A stretch of 64,000 nucleotides of DNA from Rhizobium subbaraonis (GCF_900220975.1 NZ_OBQD01000001.1:1-64000), one strand, 5' to 3'; shown: positions 54,886-63,568, numbered from the stretch's first letter. The notes: a model not told the origin generated them from the letters alone. Numbers and translations: made by a program.

Positions 54886-55583
54886 TCGAAGTTCACCTTC
54901 TTGCCCAGCGCATGCGCCATGAATTCGGAGGCGAGCAGCGCGGCCATGGAAATGACGATGGCGACGATCGTCAGCCGCATGGCGCCCACGTCGCCGCCGG
55001 GCACCTGCGTGAAGGTGTAGATCGCAGCCGACAGCGTCTGCGTTTCGCCGGGAATGTTGGACACGAAGGTGATCGTCGCGCCGAATTCACCCATCGCCTT
55101 GGCGAAGGAGAGGATCATACCGGCAATCACGCCGGGCAGGATCAGCGGAAAGGTGACTGTGAGGAAGACCCAGGCCGGGTTCGCGCCCAGCGTGCCGGCG
55201 GCGTCCTCCAGCTTGCGATCGACAGCGTCGAGCGAGAGGCGGATGGAGCGCACGAGCAGCGGAAAGCCCATCACCGCGCAGGCAAGGGCCGCCCCCGTCC
55301 AGCGAAACGAGAAGACGATGCCGAAATGCTGATCGAGAAACGCGCCGATCGGCCCCTTTCGCCCGAACAGGATCAGGAGCAGGAAACCGGTGACGACGGG
55401 CGGCAGGATCAGCGGCAGGTGAACGATGCCGTTCAGGATCGACTTACCCCAGAAGCGGCCGCGCGACAGCGCCAGCGCCGCGAGAATGCCGAACGGAAGG
55501 CTTGCGGCGACCGCAACGGTGGAGACGAGCAGGCTGAGCCGGATTGCCGTCCATTCTTCTTCGCTCAACGTAAACCAGTCCAA
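54882..55583 (-). CDS. modB: molybdate ABC transporter permease ModB
   Basis: The protein of about 233 residues has five membrane helices and the permease signature loop [20 protein letters not shown] with [14 protein letters not shown] near the C-terminus. The start is a judgement: homologues begin just before [16 protein letters not shown], which points to a TTG at 55583. An in-frame ATG at 55628 would add 15 cysteine-rich residues and has no ribosome-binding site. Confidence 0.85.
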   Translation of the reverse strand: MDWFTLSEEEWTAIRLSLLVSTVAVAASLPFGILAALALSRGRFWGKSILNGIVHLPLILPPVVTGFLLLILFGRKGPIGAFLDQHFGIVFSFRWTGAALACAVMGFPLLVRSIRLSLDAVDRKLEDAAGTLGANPAWVFLTVTFPLILPGVIAGMILSFAKAMGEFGATITFVSNIPGETQTLSAAIYTFTQVPGGDVGAMRLTIVAIVISMAALLASEFMAHALGKKVNFE

Positions 55584-55740
55584 ATCGGGCAACTCACATT
55601 TTCGATCGCAACGAACGCAGCAGGCCATCAGGGCGCGACGGGTCCGGGAAATCCGGACAATGGCATGAAATCGATCGCGATCAATAGCTTGAGGAAGATC
55701 CGCCGCGCGCCGGCAAGCGGTGCGCGGCGGCGGTAAGATG

Positions 55741-56535
55741 CTATTTCAGGACGGTGAAGCCCTGTTCGGTGAAGAACGGTGCGGCCTTGTCCGACGTCAG
55801 GTAGTCGAGATAGGCGCGGGCATCGGTGTTTTCGGATTCCGAGAGAATGGCAATCGGGTAGATGATCGGCGGATGGCTGTCCTCGGGAAAGGTGCCGACG
55901 ACGGCAACGCCCGGATCGGCGGCGGCATCGGTCGCATAGACGATGCCGTAAGGGGCTTCGCCGCGGGAGACGAGGGCGAGTGCAGCACGAACGCTTTCCG
56001 CGCTGGCCACCTTGTCTTCGACGGAGGACCAGATTCCGAGTTTCACGAGTGCCGCCTTTCCGTATTTGCCGGCTGGCACGGAATCGACTGCGCCCATGGC
56101 AAGCCTGCCGTCGCCGACGAGGGCGGCAAGGTCGAAGCCGTCCTTGATCTCCACCGGCGTGGCGGCATCCTTCGGCGCGACCAGCACGATGCGGTTACCG
56201 AGGAAGTTGGAGCGCGTGCCGTCCTTTATCAGCCTCTTCTCGGTGACATAGTCCATCCAGGCGAGGTCGGCGGAGATGAAGACGTCGGCGGGTGCTCCAG
56301 CTTCGATCTGCTTGGCCAGAGCCGAACTTGCGGCATACGACACCGTCGTTTCCTTGGCGCTCTCCTTGGTCCAGGCCGCATTGGCGGCGTCGAGCGCGTT
56401 CTTCAGGCTGGCGGCGGCAAAGACGGTGACCTTGTCCTGCGCCATGGCCGGCGCGCCGATTGCGAAGACGCCGAGCCAGGCGGCTGTGAGCGAGGCTGCG
56501 GCAAGCCTCAGCCAGTGACGACGGTTGATGCTCAT
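55741..56535 (-). CDS. modA: molybdate-binding periplasmic protein ModA
   Basis: The 264-residue product has an Arg-rich, twin-basic-looking N-terminus (MSINRRHWLRLAAASLTAAW) with cleavage near Ala-Met-Ala-Gln, then VTVFAAASLKNALDAANAAW, the typical mature start of ModA, whose AAASL serine is an oxyanion ligand. Other family segments are SSALAKQIEAGAPADVFISA and the C-terminal ARAYLDYLTSDKAAPFFTEQ. A GGAGAGGG site precedes the ATG, and two ModE-type palindromes lie 18 and 61 bases upstream of it. Confidence 0.95.
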   Translation of the reverse strand: MSINRRHWLRLAAASLTAAWLGVFAIGAPAMAQDKVTVFAAASLKNALDAANAAWTKESAKETTVSYAASSALAKQIEAGAPADVFISADLAWMDYVTEKRLIKDGTRSNFLGNRIVLVAPKDAATPVEIKDGFDLAALVGDGRLAMGAVDSVPAGKYGKAALVKLGIWSSVEDKVASAESVRAALALVSRGEAPYGIVYATDAAADPGVAVVGTFPEDSHPPIIYPIAILSESENTDARAYLDYLTSDKAAPFFTEQGFTVLK

Positions 56536-56552
56536 TTCCCTCTCCGTGTTGT

Positions 56553-56578
56553 GCGTGATATTCCAACGAATATAGCGC
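56553..56578. promoter_or_regulatory. ModE-box-like palindrome 1 upstream of modA
   Basis: Arms GCGTGATAT and ATATAGCGC (7 of 9 positions pair) flank an 8-base spacer. It overlaps a plausible modA -10 element (TATATT on the minus strand), as expected for a repressor site. Confidence 0.6.
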
Positions 56579-56595
56579 CCTGCCGGAAATGGCCA

Positions 56596-56621
56596 GTGCT
56601 ATATTTTTGTATATATAACGC
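56596..56621. promoter_or_regulatory. ModE-box-like palindrome 2 upstream of modA
   Basis: Arms GTGCTATAT and ATATAACGC (7 of 9 positions pair) flank an 8-base spacer, the same 26-base build as palindrome 1, with centres 43 bases apart. The TATAT-N8-ATATA core fits ModE/Mo-box sites. Confidence 0.65.
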
Positions 56622-56706
56622 TTGTGCGTGGGCGCGGAGCAGGCGAAAGTGACGCCTGGGCGGAAGCGCAGGCAGCCGCGTTAATGGCAAGGGCAGGGAG
56701 CAGGGC

Positions 56707-57225
56707 ATGGTGCGCGAAAACGAGATCCGACAGAACGAAGTCGCCGTGAGCCCGCCGGAGCCGGTCGATGCGGGCCTTGTGTTCATCGGGCGCATCCGCA
56801 CGCCGTGGGATCAACGGCTGTTGTGCCCGCGTCAGGGGCGGGCCGACGGCCCGCTCTGCCGCATCGAGATTTTCGAGCCCTGGGATCAGGCCCTGCGCGG
56901 CGTCGAGGCCTTCGAGCGCCTGGAGGTGCTGTACTGGCTGGACCGTTCGAGGCGCGACCTCGTGCTGCAGAGCCCCGGCAGCAACGGCAAGGTGCACGGC
57001 ACCTTCTCGCTCCGCTCGCCCGTGCGCCCGAACCCGATCGGAACCTCCATCGTTCACCTCGAGCGGGTAGAGGGCAACGTCCTGTTCGTGCGCGGCCTCG
57101 ACTGCCTCGACGGAACGCCGCTGCTCGATCTCAAGCCCGACCGTTCGCTGTTCAAGCCGATCGCCCCGCCGCAGCCGGGCGACTATGAGACCGGCGAAAC
57201 GGCGACGTATTGCCAGAAGGCCTGA
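56707..57225 (+). CDS. TrmO/TsaA-like SAM-dependent methyltransferase
   Basis: The 172-residue protein matches the TsaA/TrmO beta-barrel family: [19 protein letters not shown] near the N-terminus, then [15 protein letters not shown], which carries the family RSPxRPNPIG signature, and [15 protein letters not shown]. coli TrmO methylates the t6A37 base of threonine tRNAs. Members in other genomes sit near molybdenum genes and may have other roles. It is divergent from modA across the ModE-type palindromes and has a GGGAG site six bases upstream. Confidence 0.85.
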   Translation: MVRENEIRQNEVAVSPPEPVDAGLVFIGRIRTPWDQRLLCPRQGRADGPLCRIEIFEPWDQALRGVEAFERLEVLYWLDRSRRDLVLQSPGSNGKVHGTFSLRSPVRPNPIGTSIVHLERVEGNVLFVRGLDCLDGTPLLDLKPDRSLFKPIAPPQPGDYETGETATYCQKA

Positions 57226-57272
57226 CGCGCCACAGCTTTCGTTGCAAAGCCTGGCCTTCGAACTGTGCCCGT

Positions 57273-57365
57273 CACGTCCGATGCCTTGATCACCGCTCAG
57301 GCGGGCTTTCCGGCCTTCAAGGCCAAGTCCTCGATGGCAGCGTTGGTGATGGTGGCGATCACATC
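57273..57365 (-). pseudogene. remnant of a molbindin (Mop/TOBE) gene
   Basis: In one minus-strand frame, past the end of the SDR gene, the translation reads DVIATITNAAIEDLALKAGK-PA, then a TGA, then AVIKASDVT in the same frame. This is the C-terminal half of a Mop domain (ITNxxxxxLxLKxGxxxYAVIKASDV) with a stop where a Tyr usually stands. The N-terminal half is missing, and the sequence directly abuts the SDR gene. Loss of a molybdate-binding protein next to modABC is the simplest reading. Confidence 0.6.
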
Positions 57366-58105
57366 TGCGCCGACATGCCGCCGTCGACCGTCAGCGTGAT
57401 GCCGTTGACGAAGCTCGCCGAAGGCGATGCCAGGAAAAGCGCGGCAGGCGCCAGTTCTTCCGGCCGTCCCCAGCGCTTCAGCGGAATGCGCACGTTGACG
57501 AAGGACTGCACCTGCGGGTCTTCCGACAGCGCCCTGTTCGGATCGGTAACGAACCATCCGGGCGCGATCGCGTTCACCGTCAGGTTGTCGGCGCCGAACT
57601 CGACCGCGAGCGAGCGGGTGAGCGCTTCCAGCCCGCCCTTGGAGGCGGTGTAGGCCGGGTCAGGCGCGCGGGCGATGCGGGCGGCGATCGACGTGATGAA
57701 GACCAGCCGGCCGGCCTGCGAACGCTGCAGCAGCGGCAGGGCGGCCCGCGCCAGCCGGTAGGAAGCGGTGAGATTGACGTCGAGAAGCGAGGCGAAAGCC
57801 GCACCATCCAGCTCTTCCGTCCGGCGCCGGTCCCGGAGGCTGGCGGCATGGACGACGACGTCCAGTCCGCCAAGGCTCTCGCCGGCGCGCAGGGCGACCG
57901 CTTCGGGATCGACGGAAAGGTCGGCCGCGAGCGCTTCCGCAGCGAAACCTTCGCCCCTCAATGCGGCGCAATGCGCTTCCAGTGTTGCCTCTTCCCGCCC
58001 GTTCAGCACGACCCGTTCGCCGGCACGCGCAAAGGCGCGCGCGATCTCAAGCCCCATGCCGCGCGTTGCGCCCGTCACGAGCACGCGTCTGCTTTCCTTG
58101 GTCAT
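57359..58105 (-). CDS. short-chain dehydrogenase/reductase
   Basis: The 248-residue classical SDR has the cofactor motif TGATRGMGLEIA (residues 10-21), NNAG replaced by VVHAASL, the active-site Ser (VFITSIAAR), YxxxK as YTASKGGLEAL, and the standard end VNGITLTVDGGMSAQ. Substrate unknown. The ATG at 58105 has AAGGA upstream. Its stop codon falls within the edge of the molbindin remnant, so a deletion may have joined the two. Confidence 0.9.
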   Translation of the reverse strand: MTKESRRVLVTGATRGMGLEIARAFARAGERVVLNGREEATLEAHCAALRGEGFAAEALAADLSVDPEAVALRAGESLGGLDVVVHAASLRDRRRTEELDGAAFASLLDVNLTASYRLARAALPLLQRSQAGRLVFITSIAARIARAPDPAYTASKGGLEALTRSLAVEFGADNLTVNAIAPGWFVTDPNRALSEDPQVQSFVNVRIPLKRWGRPEELAPAALFLASPSASFVNGITLTVDGGMSAQM

Positions 58106-58229
58106 TGGCTGTCCTTGCGGTTGCATCCCCTGATTGCCCGGTTCTCCTTAGCGCCTGCCGACATCGATTTGAAGGCTGGTGTTGGAGGGCCGTGCTTGGG
58201 TAGCGACCGGGGGGAGATCGGGGAGGCGG

Positions 58230-58385
58230 CTACTGCTCGTGCGACATGCGCGTGGGCGTCGACAGCAATTCGCCTTCGGGCGGCTGCTTGTCGCTGCCGG
58301 CGCCGGATACACGTTGAAGCACGACGATGCTCATGATCGATCCGACCATCAAGATGAGGACGACCAGCAGTATCCTTGCCGACAT
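58230..58385 (-). CDS. 51-residue single-helix membrane protein, probably stress-induced
   Basis: The short product starts MSARILLVVLILMVGSIMSI, a membrane helix from about residue 4 to 24, followed by a hydrophilic tail with Pro, Glu and Ser and ending MSHEQ. AAGGAAG lies just before the ATG. A perfect EcfG-type promoter (58409-58433) sits 24 bases upstream, which is the best evidence that the gene is real. No family was recognised. It lies downstream of, and co-directional with, the GlcD-type gene. Confidence 0.65.
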   Translation of the reverse strand: MSARILLVVLILMVGSIMSIVVLQRVSGAGSDKQPPEGELLSTPTRMSHEQ

Positions 58386-58408
58386 GAAGCTTCCTTTCGT
58401 TGGCCCGA

Positions 58409-58433
58409 AACGAAGTCGGCCGGAATTGGTTCC
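58409..58433 (-). promoter_or_regulatory. EcfG-type stress promoter of the 51-residue membrane protein
   Basis: Minus strand: GGAAC, 16 bases, CGTT, both elements perfect. Transcription would start about 17 bases before the ATG at 58385. Confidence 0.65.
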
Positions 58434-58478
58434 TCGCGGGTGGCCGCGAACCCCGCCGCCGATCTTTTCGTTGCGGTG

Positions 58479-59846
58479 TCAGATCACCTTGCCGGGGTTG
58501 AGGATTCCCTTCGGATCCAGCGCCAACTTGATCCGGCGCATCGCATCCAGTTCCTCCGCACTGCGCGAGCAGCCGAGATAGGGACGTTTCAACGTGCCTA
58601 TTCCATGTTCCGCCGAAATCGATCCCCCAAAAGCCTTCACCAGATCGTAGGCGATCTCGTCGACAGCGTGCAGCTCCTCTGCCGAGGCTTCGCCGACGGA
58701 AATGGCGACATGCAGGTTGCTGTCACCGATATGGCCGAAGAAGGACACGTGGGCGTCGGGGAAGCGCTCCAGCAGGGCTGCCTCGCAGGCCCGCGCATAG
58801 TCCCCGATGCTGCCGATCGGCAGGCTGACGTCGAGATTGATCAGCGAGGGCAGCAACTGCCCCATCATGTAGGCCTCGCGCACGGACCAGAAGCGCTGCG
58901 TTTCCTTTTCCGACTGGGCGATGAGCGCATCGACGATCAGGCCGTCCTCCAGCGCGCGGCCGAGGAAGGCTTCGAACCGGTCGCGCGCCGCATCCGACCC
59001 GTCGGAATCTTCTTCGACGATCACCAGGAACGGATAGGCCGTCTCGAAGAAGCTGATCCCAGCCGCCTCGCAATTGAAGCGGACGAAGTTTTCCCACATG
59101 GCCTCGAAAGCCGATAGCGCTTCGAGTTCGCGACGGGCGCGCCCGAGCAGCGCGACGACCGCATCGTAGTTTTCCAGCGCGACAAGTGCGGTGCTGCGCG
59201 CGGGCGGCCGGGGTTTCAGCTTTACGACGGCACGCGTGATGATGCCGAGCGTTCCTTCCGCGCCGATGAAGAACTGGCGCAGGTCGTAGCCGGTGTTGTT
59301 CTTCGTCATCTTGTTGAGCATGGAGAGCACGGTGCCGTCCGCAAGCACCACCTCCAGGCCCAGCACGTTGTCGCGGGTTACGCCGTGCCGGATAACCCGG
59401 ATGCCGCCGGCATTGGTGGAGATGTTGCCGCCGATCTGACAGCTGCCGCGTGCGCCGAGGTCGATCGCAAGCAGCATGCCGGCCTCCGCCGCTGCGTTCT
59501 GCGCCACCTCCAGCACGGTGCCGGCCTTCACTGTCATCGTGCCCGCGGCCGTATCGATCTCCTCGATGCCGGCGAGGTTTTCCAGCGATATCGCCACGTC
59601 TCCGCCCGAGGCGTTCGCGCCGCCCGCAAGCCCGGCCAATCCGCCCTGAGGGACGACCGGCTGGCCGTGGGCGTTGCAGATCCTAAGCGCAGTCGAGACT
59701 TCCTCGACGGTCCGTGGCCGGATGACGGCCATCGGCAGCACGCGCCCGGTCAGGCTCTCGTCGCTGCGGTAGCGCTCGCCAATCGCTGCCCCGGTGAGGA
59801 CCGTCTCCGCGCCAAGCGCTTCGGTCAGTTCGTCGATGATGCTCAT
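58479..59846 (-). CDS. FAD-linked oxidase, D-2-hydroxyacid dehydrogenase (GlcD) type
   Basis: The 455-residue flavoprotein has the VAO/GlcD FAD-binding fold (VPQGGLAGLAGGANASGGDV, then GNISTNAGGIRVIRHGVTRD) and the C-terminal FAD-oxidase domain (GHIGDSNLHVAISVG with the metal-binding His region, and SISAEHGIGTLKRPYL). Relatives oxidise D-lactate, glycolate or D-2-hydroxyglutarate. It diverges from the FadR-type regulator, which may control it. Confidence 0.88.
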   Translation of the reverse strand: MSIIDELTEALGAETVLTGAAIGERYRSDESLTGRVLPMAVIRPRTVEEVSTALRICNAHGQPVVPQGGLAGLAGGANASGGDVAISLENLAGIEEIDTAAGTMTVKAGTVLEVAQNAAAEAGMLLAIDLGARGSCQIGGNISTNAGGIRVIRHGVTRDNVLGLEVVLADGTVLSMLNKMTKNNTGYDLRQFFIGAEGTLGIITRAVVKLKPRPPARSTALVALENYDAVVALLGRARRELEALSAFEAMWENFVRFNCEAAGISFFETAYPFLVIVEEDSDGSDAARDRFEAFLGRALEDGLIVDALIAQSEKETQRFWSVREAYMMGQLLPSLINLDVSLPIGSIGDYARACEAALLERFPDAHVSFFGHIGDSNLHVAISVGEASAEELHAVDEIAYDLVKAFGGSISAEHGIGTLKRPYLGCSRSAEELDAMRRIKLALDPKGILNPGKVI

Positions 59847-60007
59847 GTCGGTTTCCTGCGCGATGGCGTAACTCGGATGTTTCAGTGATTAGCGGGCGCG
59901 CTCGCCGAATGCAACGCCGGCGGCCGGTCGCCACTTTGAGGTGAACGTCTGATCAAGCAGATGAAATTGCTACGTTTTACGGAAAATCAGGATTCTTGTC
60001 GGGGCCC

Positions 60008-60035
60008 TTGACACCCTGCAATGTGTCTTCATAAT
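60008..60035 (+). promoter_or_regulatory. sigma-70-type promoter of the GntR gene
   Basis: TTGACA at 60008-60013 and CATAAT at 60030-60035 are separated by 16 bases. The -35 is a perfect match and the -10 has one mismatch. The start codon chosen for the regulator is 53 bases further on. Confidence 0.6.
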
Positions 60036-60052
60036 GATCAGATGTCAGACCA
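60035..60052. promoter_or_regulatory. candidate GntR operator TGATC-N8-GACCA
   Basis: An imperfect inverted repeat directly downstream of the -10 element, at the position for autorepression. Half-sites TGATC/GACCA resemble FadR-subfamily sites, but the spacing is not decisive. Confidence 0.35.
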
Positions 60053-60088
60053 ATTTTGAGAAGCTGGCGACAAACGGGGAATGGCCGC

Positions 60089-60811
60089 ATGACGGCGAGA
60101 ATGTATGCCAGGGCGGCAATTTTGCCGCTGCCGCCAATGGACCGGGCGCGCCAGGTCACCGAGGCGCTCGCCAGCTATATCGGCCAGGCGAACCTCAAGG
60201 CCGGCGACCGGCTTCCGGCCGAGCGCGAGCTGATGGCCGCACTTGCCGTCGGGCGATCGACCATCCGCGAGGTCATCCGCCATTTCCAGGCCCTCGGGGT
60301 CATGGAGACGCGCAAGGGCAGCGGCACCTATCTCCTGAAGCCCGTCACGACCGCCACGATCCACATGCCGCTGTCCTTCGACGCCATTCATCTGCGCGAT
60401 GCGCTGCTGCAGACGCTGGAGGTGCGCCGCGGCATCGAATGCGAGGCCAACATGGTCGCCGCCCGCCGCCGCACCGCAAGCGACCTGGCCACGATCGAGG
60501 AAAAGCTCGACGCGATGGAGCGTGTACACCTGGCCAAGGGCACATCCGGCCCGGAAGACCTGGCCTTTCACCTTGCCATCTACGACGCCACCCATAATCC
60601 GCTGTTCCGCCAGCTTCTGGAGCAGATGCGCGAGGCCTTCGAGCGCTTCTGGGACGAGCCGTTCGACCGGCCCGACTTTGCTCGCCGCTCCTTTCCCTTC
60701 CACCGCACGCTGTTCAACGCGATCGTCGCCCAGGACACGGAAGCCGCACGCCGCGAAACGCTGAAGATCCTCGATGTCGTCGAGGAAGACATCAAGGAAA
60801 TGTCAAAATGA
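60089..60811 (+). CDS. FadR-type GntR transcriptional regulator
   Basis: The 240-residue protein has an N-terminal winged HTH of the GntR family (GDRLPAERELMAALAVGRST, REVIRHFQALGVMETRKGSG) and an all-helical FCD effector domain (RRGIECEANMVAARRRT, then DLAFHLAIYDATHNPLF with metal-binding His and Asp). The ATG at 60089 follows GGGGA by eight bases. Its stop overlaps the PLP-enzyme gene (ATGA), so the regulator is translated with the pathway it probably controls. Confidence 0.9.
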   Translation: MTARMYARAAILPLPPMDRARQVTEALASYIGQANLKAGDRLPAERELMAALAVGRSTIREVIRHFQALGVMETRKGSGTYLLKPVTTATIHMPLSFDAIHLRDALLQTLEVRRGIECEANMVAARRRTASDLATIEEKLDAMERVHLAKGTSGPEDLAFHLAIYDATHNPLFRQLLEQMREAFERFWDEPFDRPDFARRSFPFHRTLFNAIVAQDTEAARRETLKILDVVEEDIKEMSK

Positions 60812-61980
60812 CTGACGGTGCCGATCCGTTCGACCTCGCCTCGCTGATCGTCGCCCACGACGAGGCCAATGCCTTCGAGGCGGTGGTGCCGCCGATCGTG
60901 CAGACGTCGCTGTTCACCTTCTCCTCCTATGACGAGATGGTTTCGGCCTATCGCGGCGAGATCGTCCGGCCGATCTACACTCGCGGCCTGAACCCGACCG
61001 TGCGCGCCTTCGAGGAGATGCTGGCGAAGCTGGAGGGTGGCGAGGACGCGATGGGCTTTGCCAGCGGCATGGCGGCGATCTCCTCCACCGTACTCTCCTT
61101 CGTCGAGCCCGGCGATCGCATCGTCGCGGTCAGGCACGTCTATCCCGACGCCTTCCGCCTGTTCGGCACCATCCTGAAGCGGATGAAGGTCGAGGTGACC
61201 TATGTCGACGGCCGCGACGAGGAGGCGGTCGCCCGCGCGCTTCCGGGCGCGAAGCTCTTCTACATGGAGAGCCCGACGAGTTGGGTGATGGACGTCCACG
61301 ACGTTGGCGCGCTGGCCGCGCTGGCGAAACGCCACGGCATCGTCTCGGTCATCGACAACAGCTGGGCAAGCCCGGTCTTCCAGCGCCCGCTGTCGCTCGG
61401 CGTCGACCTCGTGCTGCACTCGGCCTCGAAATATCTCGGCGGCCACAGCGACGTGGTCGCCGGCGTCGTCACCGGCTCGAAGGATCTGATCGGCCGCATC
61501 CGCGCCGAGGCCTATCCCTATCTCGGCGGCAAGCTGTCGCCCTTCGATGCGTGGCTGCTGGTGCGCGGCCTGCGCACGCTGCCGATCCGCATGAAGGCGC
61601 ACGAGGCCTCGGCGCTGGAGATTGCACGCCGGCTCCAGGCGCTGGACGTTGTCGAGAGCGTCCAGCATCCCGCGCTTGCCAACCGCCTGCCGCCGGGCCT
61701 GACGGGCACCTCCGGCCTGTTCTCCTTCATTTTCCGCGAGGGCATCGACATCCGCGCCTTCGCCGATCGCCTGAAGCTGTTCAAGCTCGGCGTCAGCTGG
61801 GGCGGTCACGAGAGCCTGATCGTACCGGGTGAGGTCGTGCTGCAGCAGAAGGCGGAGCCCAATTCCGCGCACGCATTCGGCATCCATCCGCGGTCCGTGC
61901 GTCTCCACGTCGGCCTCGAAGGAACCGGGGCCCTGTGGCGTGATCTGGAGGCGGCGATCGCAGCCGCCTCCCAAGCCTGA
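60808..61980 (+). CDS. PLP-dependent enzyme of the Cys/Met metabolism family
   Basis: The 390-residue fold-type I enzyme resembles cystathionine gamma-synthase/beta-lyase proteins: IYTRGLNPTVRAFEEMLAKL, GFASGMAAISSTVLSFV for the cofactor phosphate, IDNSWASPVFQRPL with the Asp that holds the pyridine, and SASKYLGGHSDVVAG with the Schiff-base Lys. The reaction (beta- or gamma-elimination or replacement) cannot be fixed. The link to a FadR-type regulator and a sugar-type ABC importer argues against plain methionine synthesis and for a catabolic use. Confidence 0.85.
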   Translation: MTDGADPFDLASLIVAHDEANAFEAVVPPIVQTSLFTFSSYDEMVSAYRGEIVRPIYTRGLNPTVRAFEEMLAKLEGGEDAMGFASGMAAISSTVLSFVEPGDRIVAVRHVYPDAFRLFGTILKRMKVEVTYVDGRDEEAVARALPGAKLFYMESPTSWVMDVHDVGALAALAKRHGIVSVIDNSWASPVFQRPLSLGVDLVLHSASKYLGGHSDVVAGVVTGSKDLIGRIRAEAYPYLGGKLSPFDAWLLVRGLRTLPIRMKAHEASALEIARRLQALDVVESVQHPALANRLPPGLTGTSGLFSFIFREGIDIRAFADRLKLFKLGVSWGGHESLIVPGEVVLQQKAEPNSAHAFGIHPRSVRLHVGLEGTGALWRDLEAAIAAASQA

Positions 61981-62016
61981 AGAGCAATAAACCAAAGCCC
62001 ACAAGGGGGAGCGACC

Positions 62017-63276
62017 ATGAAAAGACTGCTGACTGCCGCATTGTTCGCCGCGATGATGTCGGGGACGGCGCTGGCCGACACGACGCTGAAGCTCGTCGAG
62101 GTCATCACCAGCCCCGAGCGCACCGAGACGCTGAAATCAATCGTCGGCAAGTTCGAGGCCGAGAACCCGGGCACCAAGGTCGAGATCATCTCGCTGCCCT
62201 GGGGCGAGGCGTTCCAGAAGTTCGCCACCATGGTCTCCGCCGGCGAGATCCCCGACGTGATGGAAATGCCCGACACCTGGCTGTCGCTCTATGCCAACAA
62301 CGGCATGCTGGAGAGCCTCGAGCCCTATCTGTCCAAATGGGAGCACACCTCGGGCCTGACGGCCCGCGCGCTCGAACTCGGCCGCGACGTCAACGACACC
62401 GCCTACATGCTGCCCTACGGCTTCTATCTGCGCGCCATGTTCTACAACAAGAAGCTGCTTGAGGAAGCCGGCGTCTCCGAGCCGCCCAAGACGATGGACG
62501 AATTCGCGGAAGCCGCCAAGAAGGTCTCCGCACTCCCCGGCAAGTCCGGCTACTGCCTGCGCGGCGGCCCGGGCGGCCTCAACGGCTGGATGATGTTCGG
62601 CGCCACCATGGCCGGCGACAACAAGTTCTTCAACGAGGACGGCACCTCGACCATGAACAGCGAGGGCTGGGTCAAGGGCCTGACCTGGCTGATCGATCTC
62701 TACAAGAACGGCTATGCGCCCAAGGACAGCGTCAACTGGGGCTTCAACGAGATCGTCGCCGGCTTCTACAGCGGCACCTGCGCCTTCCTCGACCAGGACC
62801 CCGACGCGCTGATCGCGATCGCCGAGCGCATGAAGGCCGAGGACTACGGCATCATCACCATGCCGAAGGGCCCGTCCGGCAAGACCTTCCCGACCATCGG
62901 CTATGCCGGCTGGTCGATGATGGCGGCGAGCGAGAACAAGGACCTCTCCTGGAAGCTGATCGAGACGCTGGAAGGCCCGCAAGGCAACATCGAGTGGAAC
63001 AAGCGCACCGGCGCGCTGCCGGTCCACACCTCCGCCGAGAAGGATCCCTTCTATGCCAGCGAGCAGTTCAAGGGCTGGTTTGCCGAGCTTGAGGACAAGG
63101 ACGCCGTGCCGACGGTGATGCCGACCTACCTCGAGGAGTTCGCCTTCTTCAAGGACTCGCTGGTGATCCAGACCTCGCAGAAGGCGCTGCTTGGCGAGAT
63201 CACGCCGCAGGAACTGGCCGACCAGTGGGCCGAGTACCTGACCAAGGCGCAACAGAAGTATCTGGCGAAGAAGTAG
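62017..63276 (+). CDS. ABC transporter extracellular substrate-binding protein, sugar type
   Basis: The 419-residue protein has a signal peptide (MKRLLTAALFAAMMSGTALA) and the family 1 solute-binding fold: IVGKFEAENPGTKVEIISLP, then GEIPDVMEMPDTWLSLYANN. Ligand unknown; carbohydrate-like compounds are usual. An AGGGGGAG site precedes the ATG. It lies 36 bases after the PLP-enzyme gene, and a permease gene follows after a RIME-like repeat. Confidence 0.9.
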   Translation: MKRLLTAALFAAMMSGTALADTTLKLVEVITSPERTETLKSIVGKFEAENPGTKVEIISLPWGEAFQKFATMVSAGEIPDVMEMPDTWLSLYANNGMLESLEPYLSKWEHTSGLTARALELGRDVNDTAYMLPYGFYLRAMFYNKKLLEEAGVSEPPKTMDEFAEAAKKVSALPGKSGYCLRGGPGGLNGWMMFGATMAGDNKFFNEDGTSTMNSEGWVKGLTWLIDLYKNGYAPKDSVNWGFNEIVAGFYSGTCAFLDQDPDALIAIAERMKAEDYGIITMPKGPSGKTFPTIGYAGWSMMAASENKDLSWKLIETLEGPQGNIEWNKRTGALPVHTSAEKDPFYASEQFKGWFAELEDKDAVPTVMPTYLEEFAFFKDSLVIQTSQKALLGEITPQELADQWAEYLTKAQQKYLAKK

Positions 63277-63360
63277 GTTTGGGGTGTCGGTAGCGGTGCG
63301 AGCGTATGTCTGGCCCATATCGTGGCCGACCTCAGCGCTCCCACGCGCCGCCACAGACGG

Positions 63361-63471
63361 CCCCTCACCCTAGGCCCTCTCCCCGCAAGCGGGGAGAGGG
63401 GACTGGCAACGTTGCGGCGATCGCCCTTCTCCCCGCTTGCGGGGAGAAAGTGCCGGCAGGCGGATGAGGGG
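63361..63471. repeat. RIME-like intergenic double palindrome
   Basis: About 111 bases bounded by inverted CCCCTCA/TGAGGGG. It contains two near-identical hairpins: a 12-base stem around AA (63375-63400, CCCTCTCCCCGC) and a 10-base stem around TT (63427-63448, TTCTCCCCGC). This is the build of the RIME elements scattered between genes in rhizobia. It lies between the binding-protein and permease genes, where it could act as a processing or attenuation site that favours the upstream message. Confidence 0.75.
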
Positions 63472-63568
63472 TAGCGCCAGCCTTTCTCCATGGCCGCGTC
63501 GGGCAAGATTCTTATGCGCGCCGATCCTTGCGCGCCGGCACCAAGACGACAATGGAAGACTTGCGACA

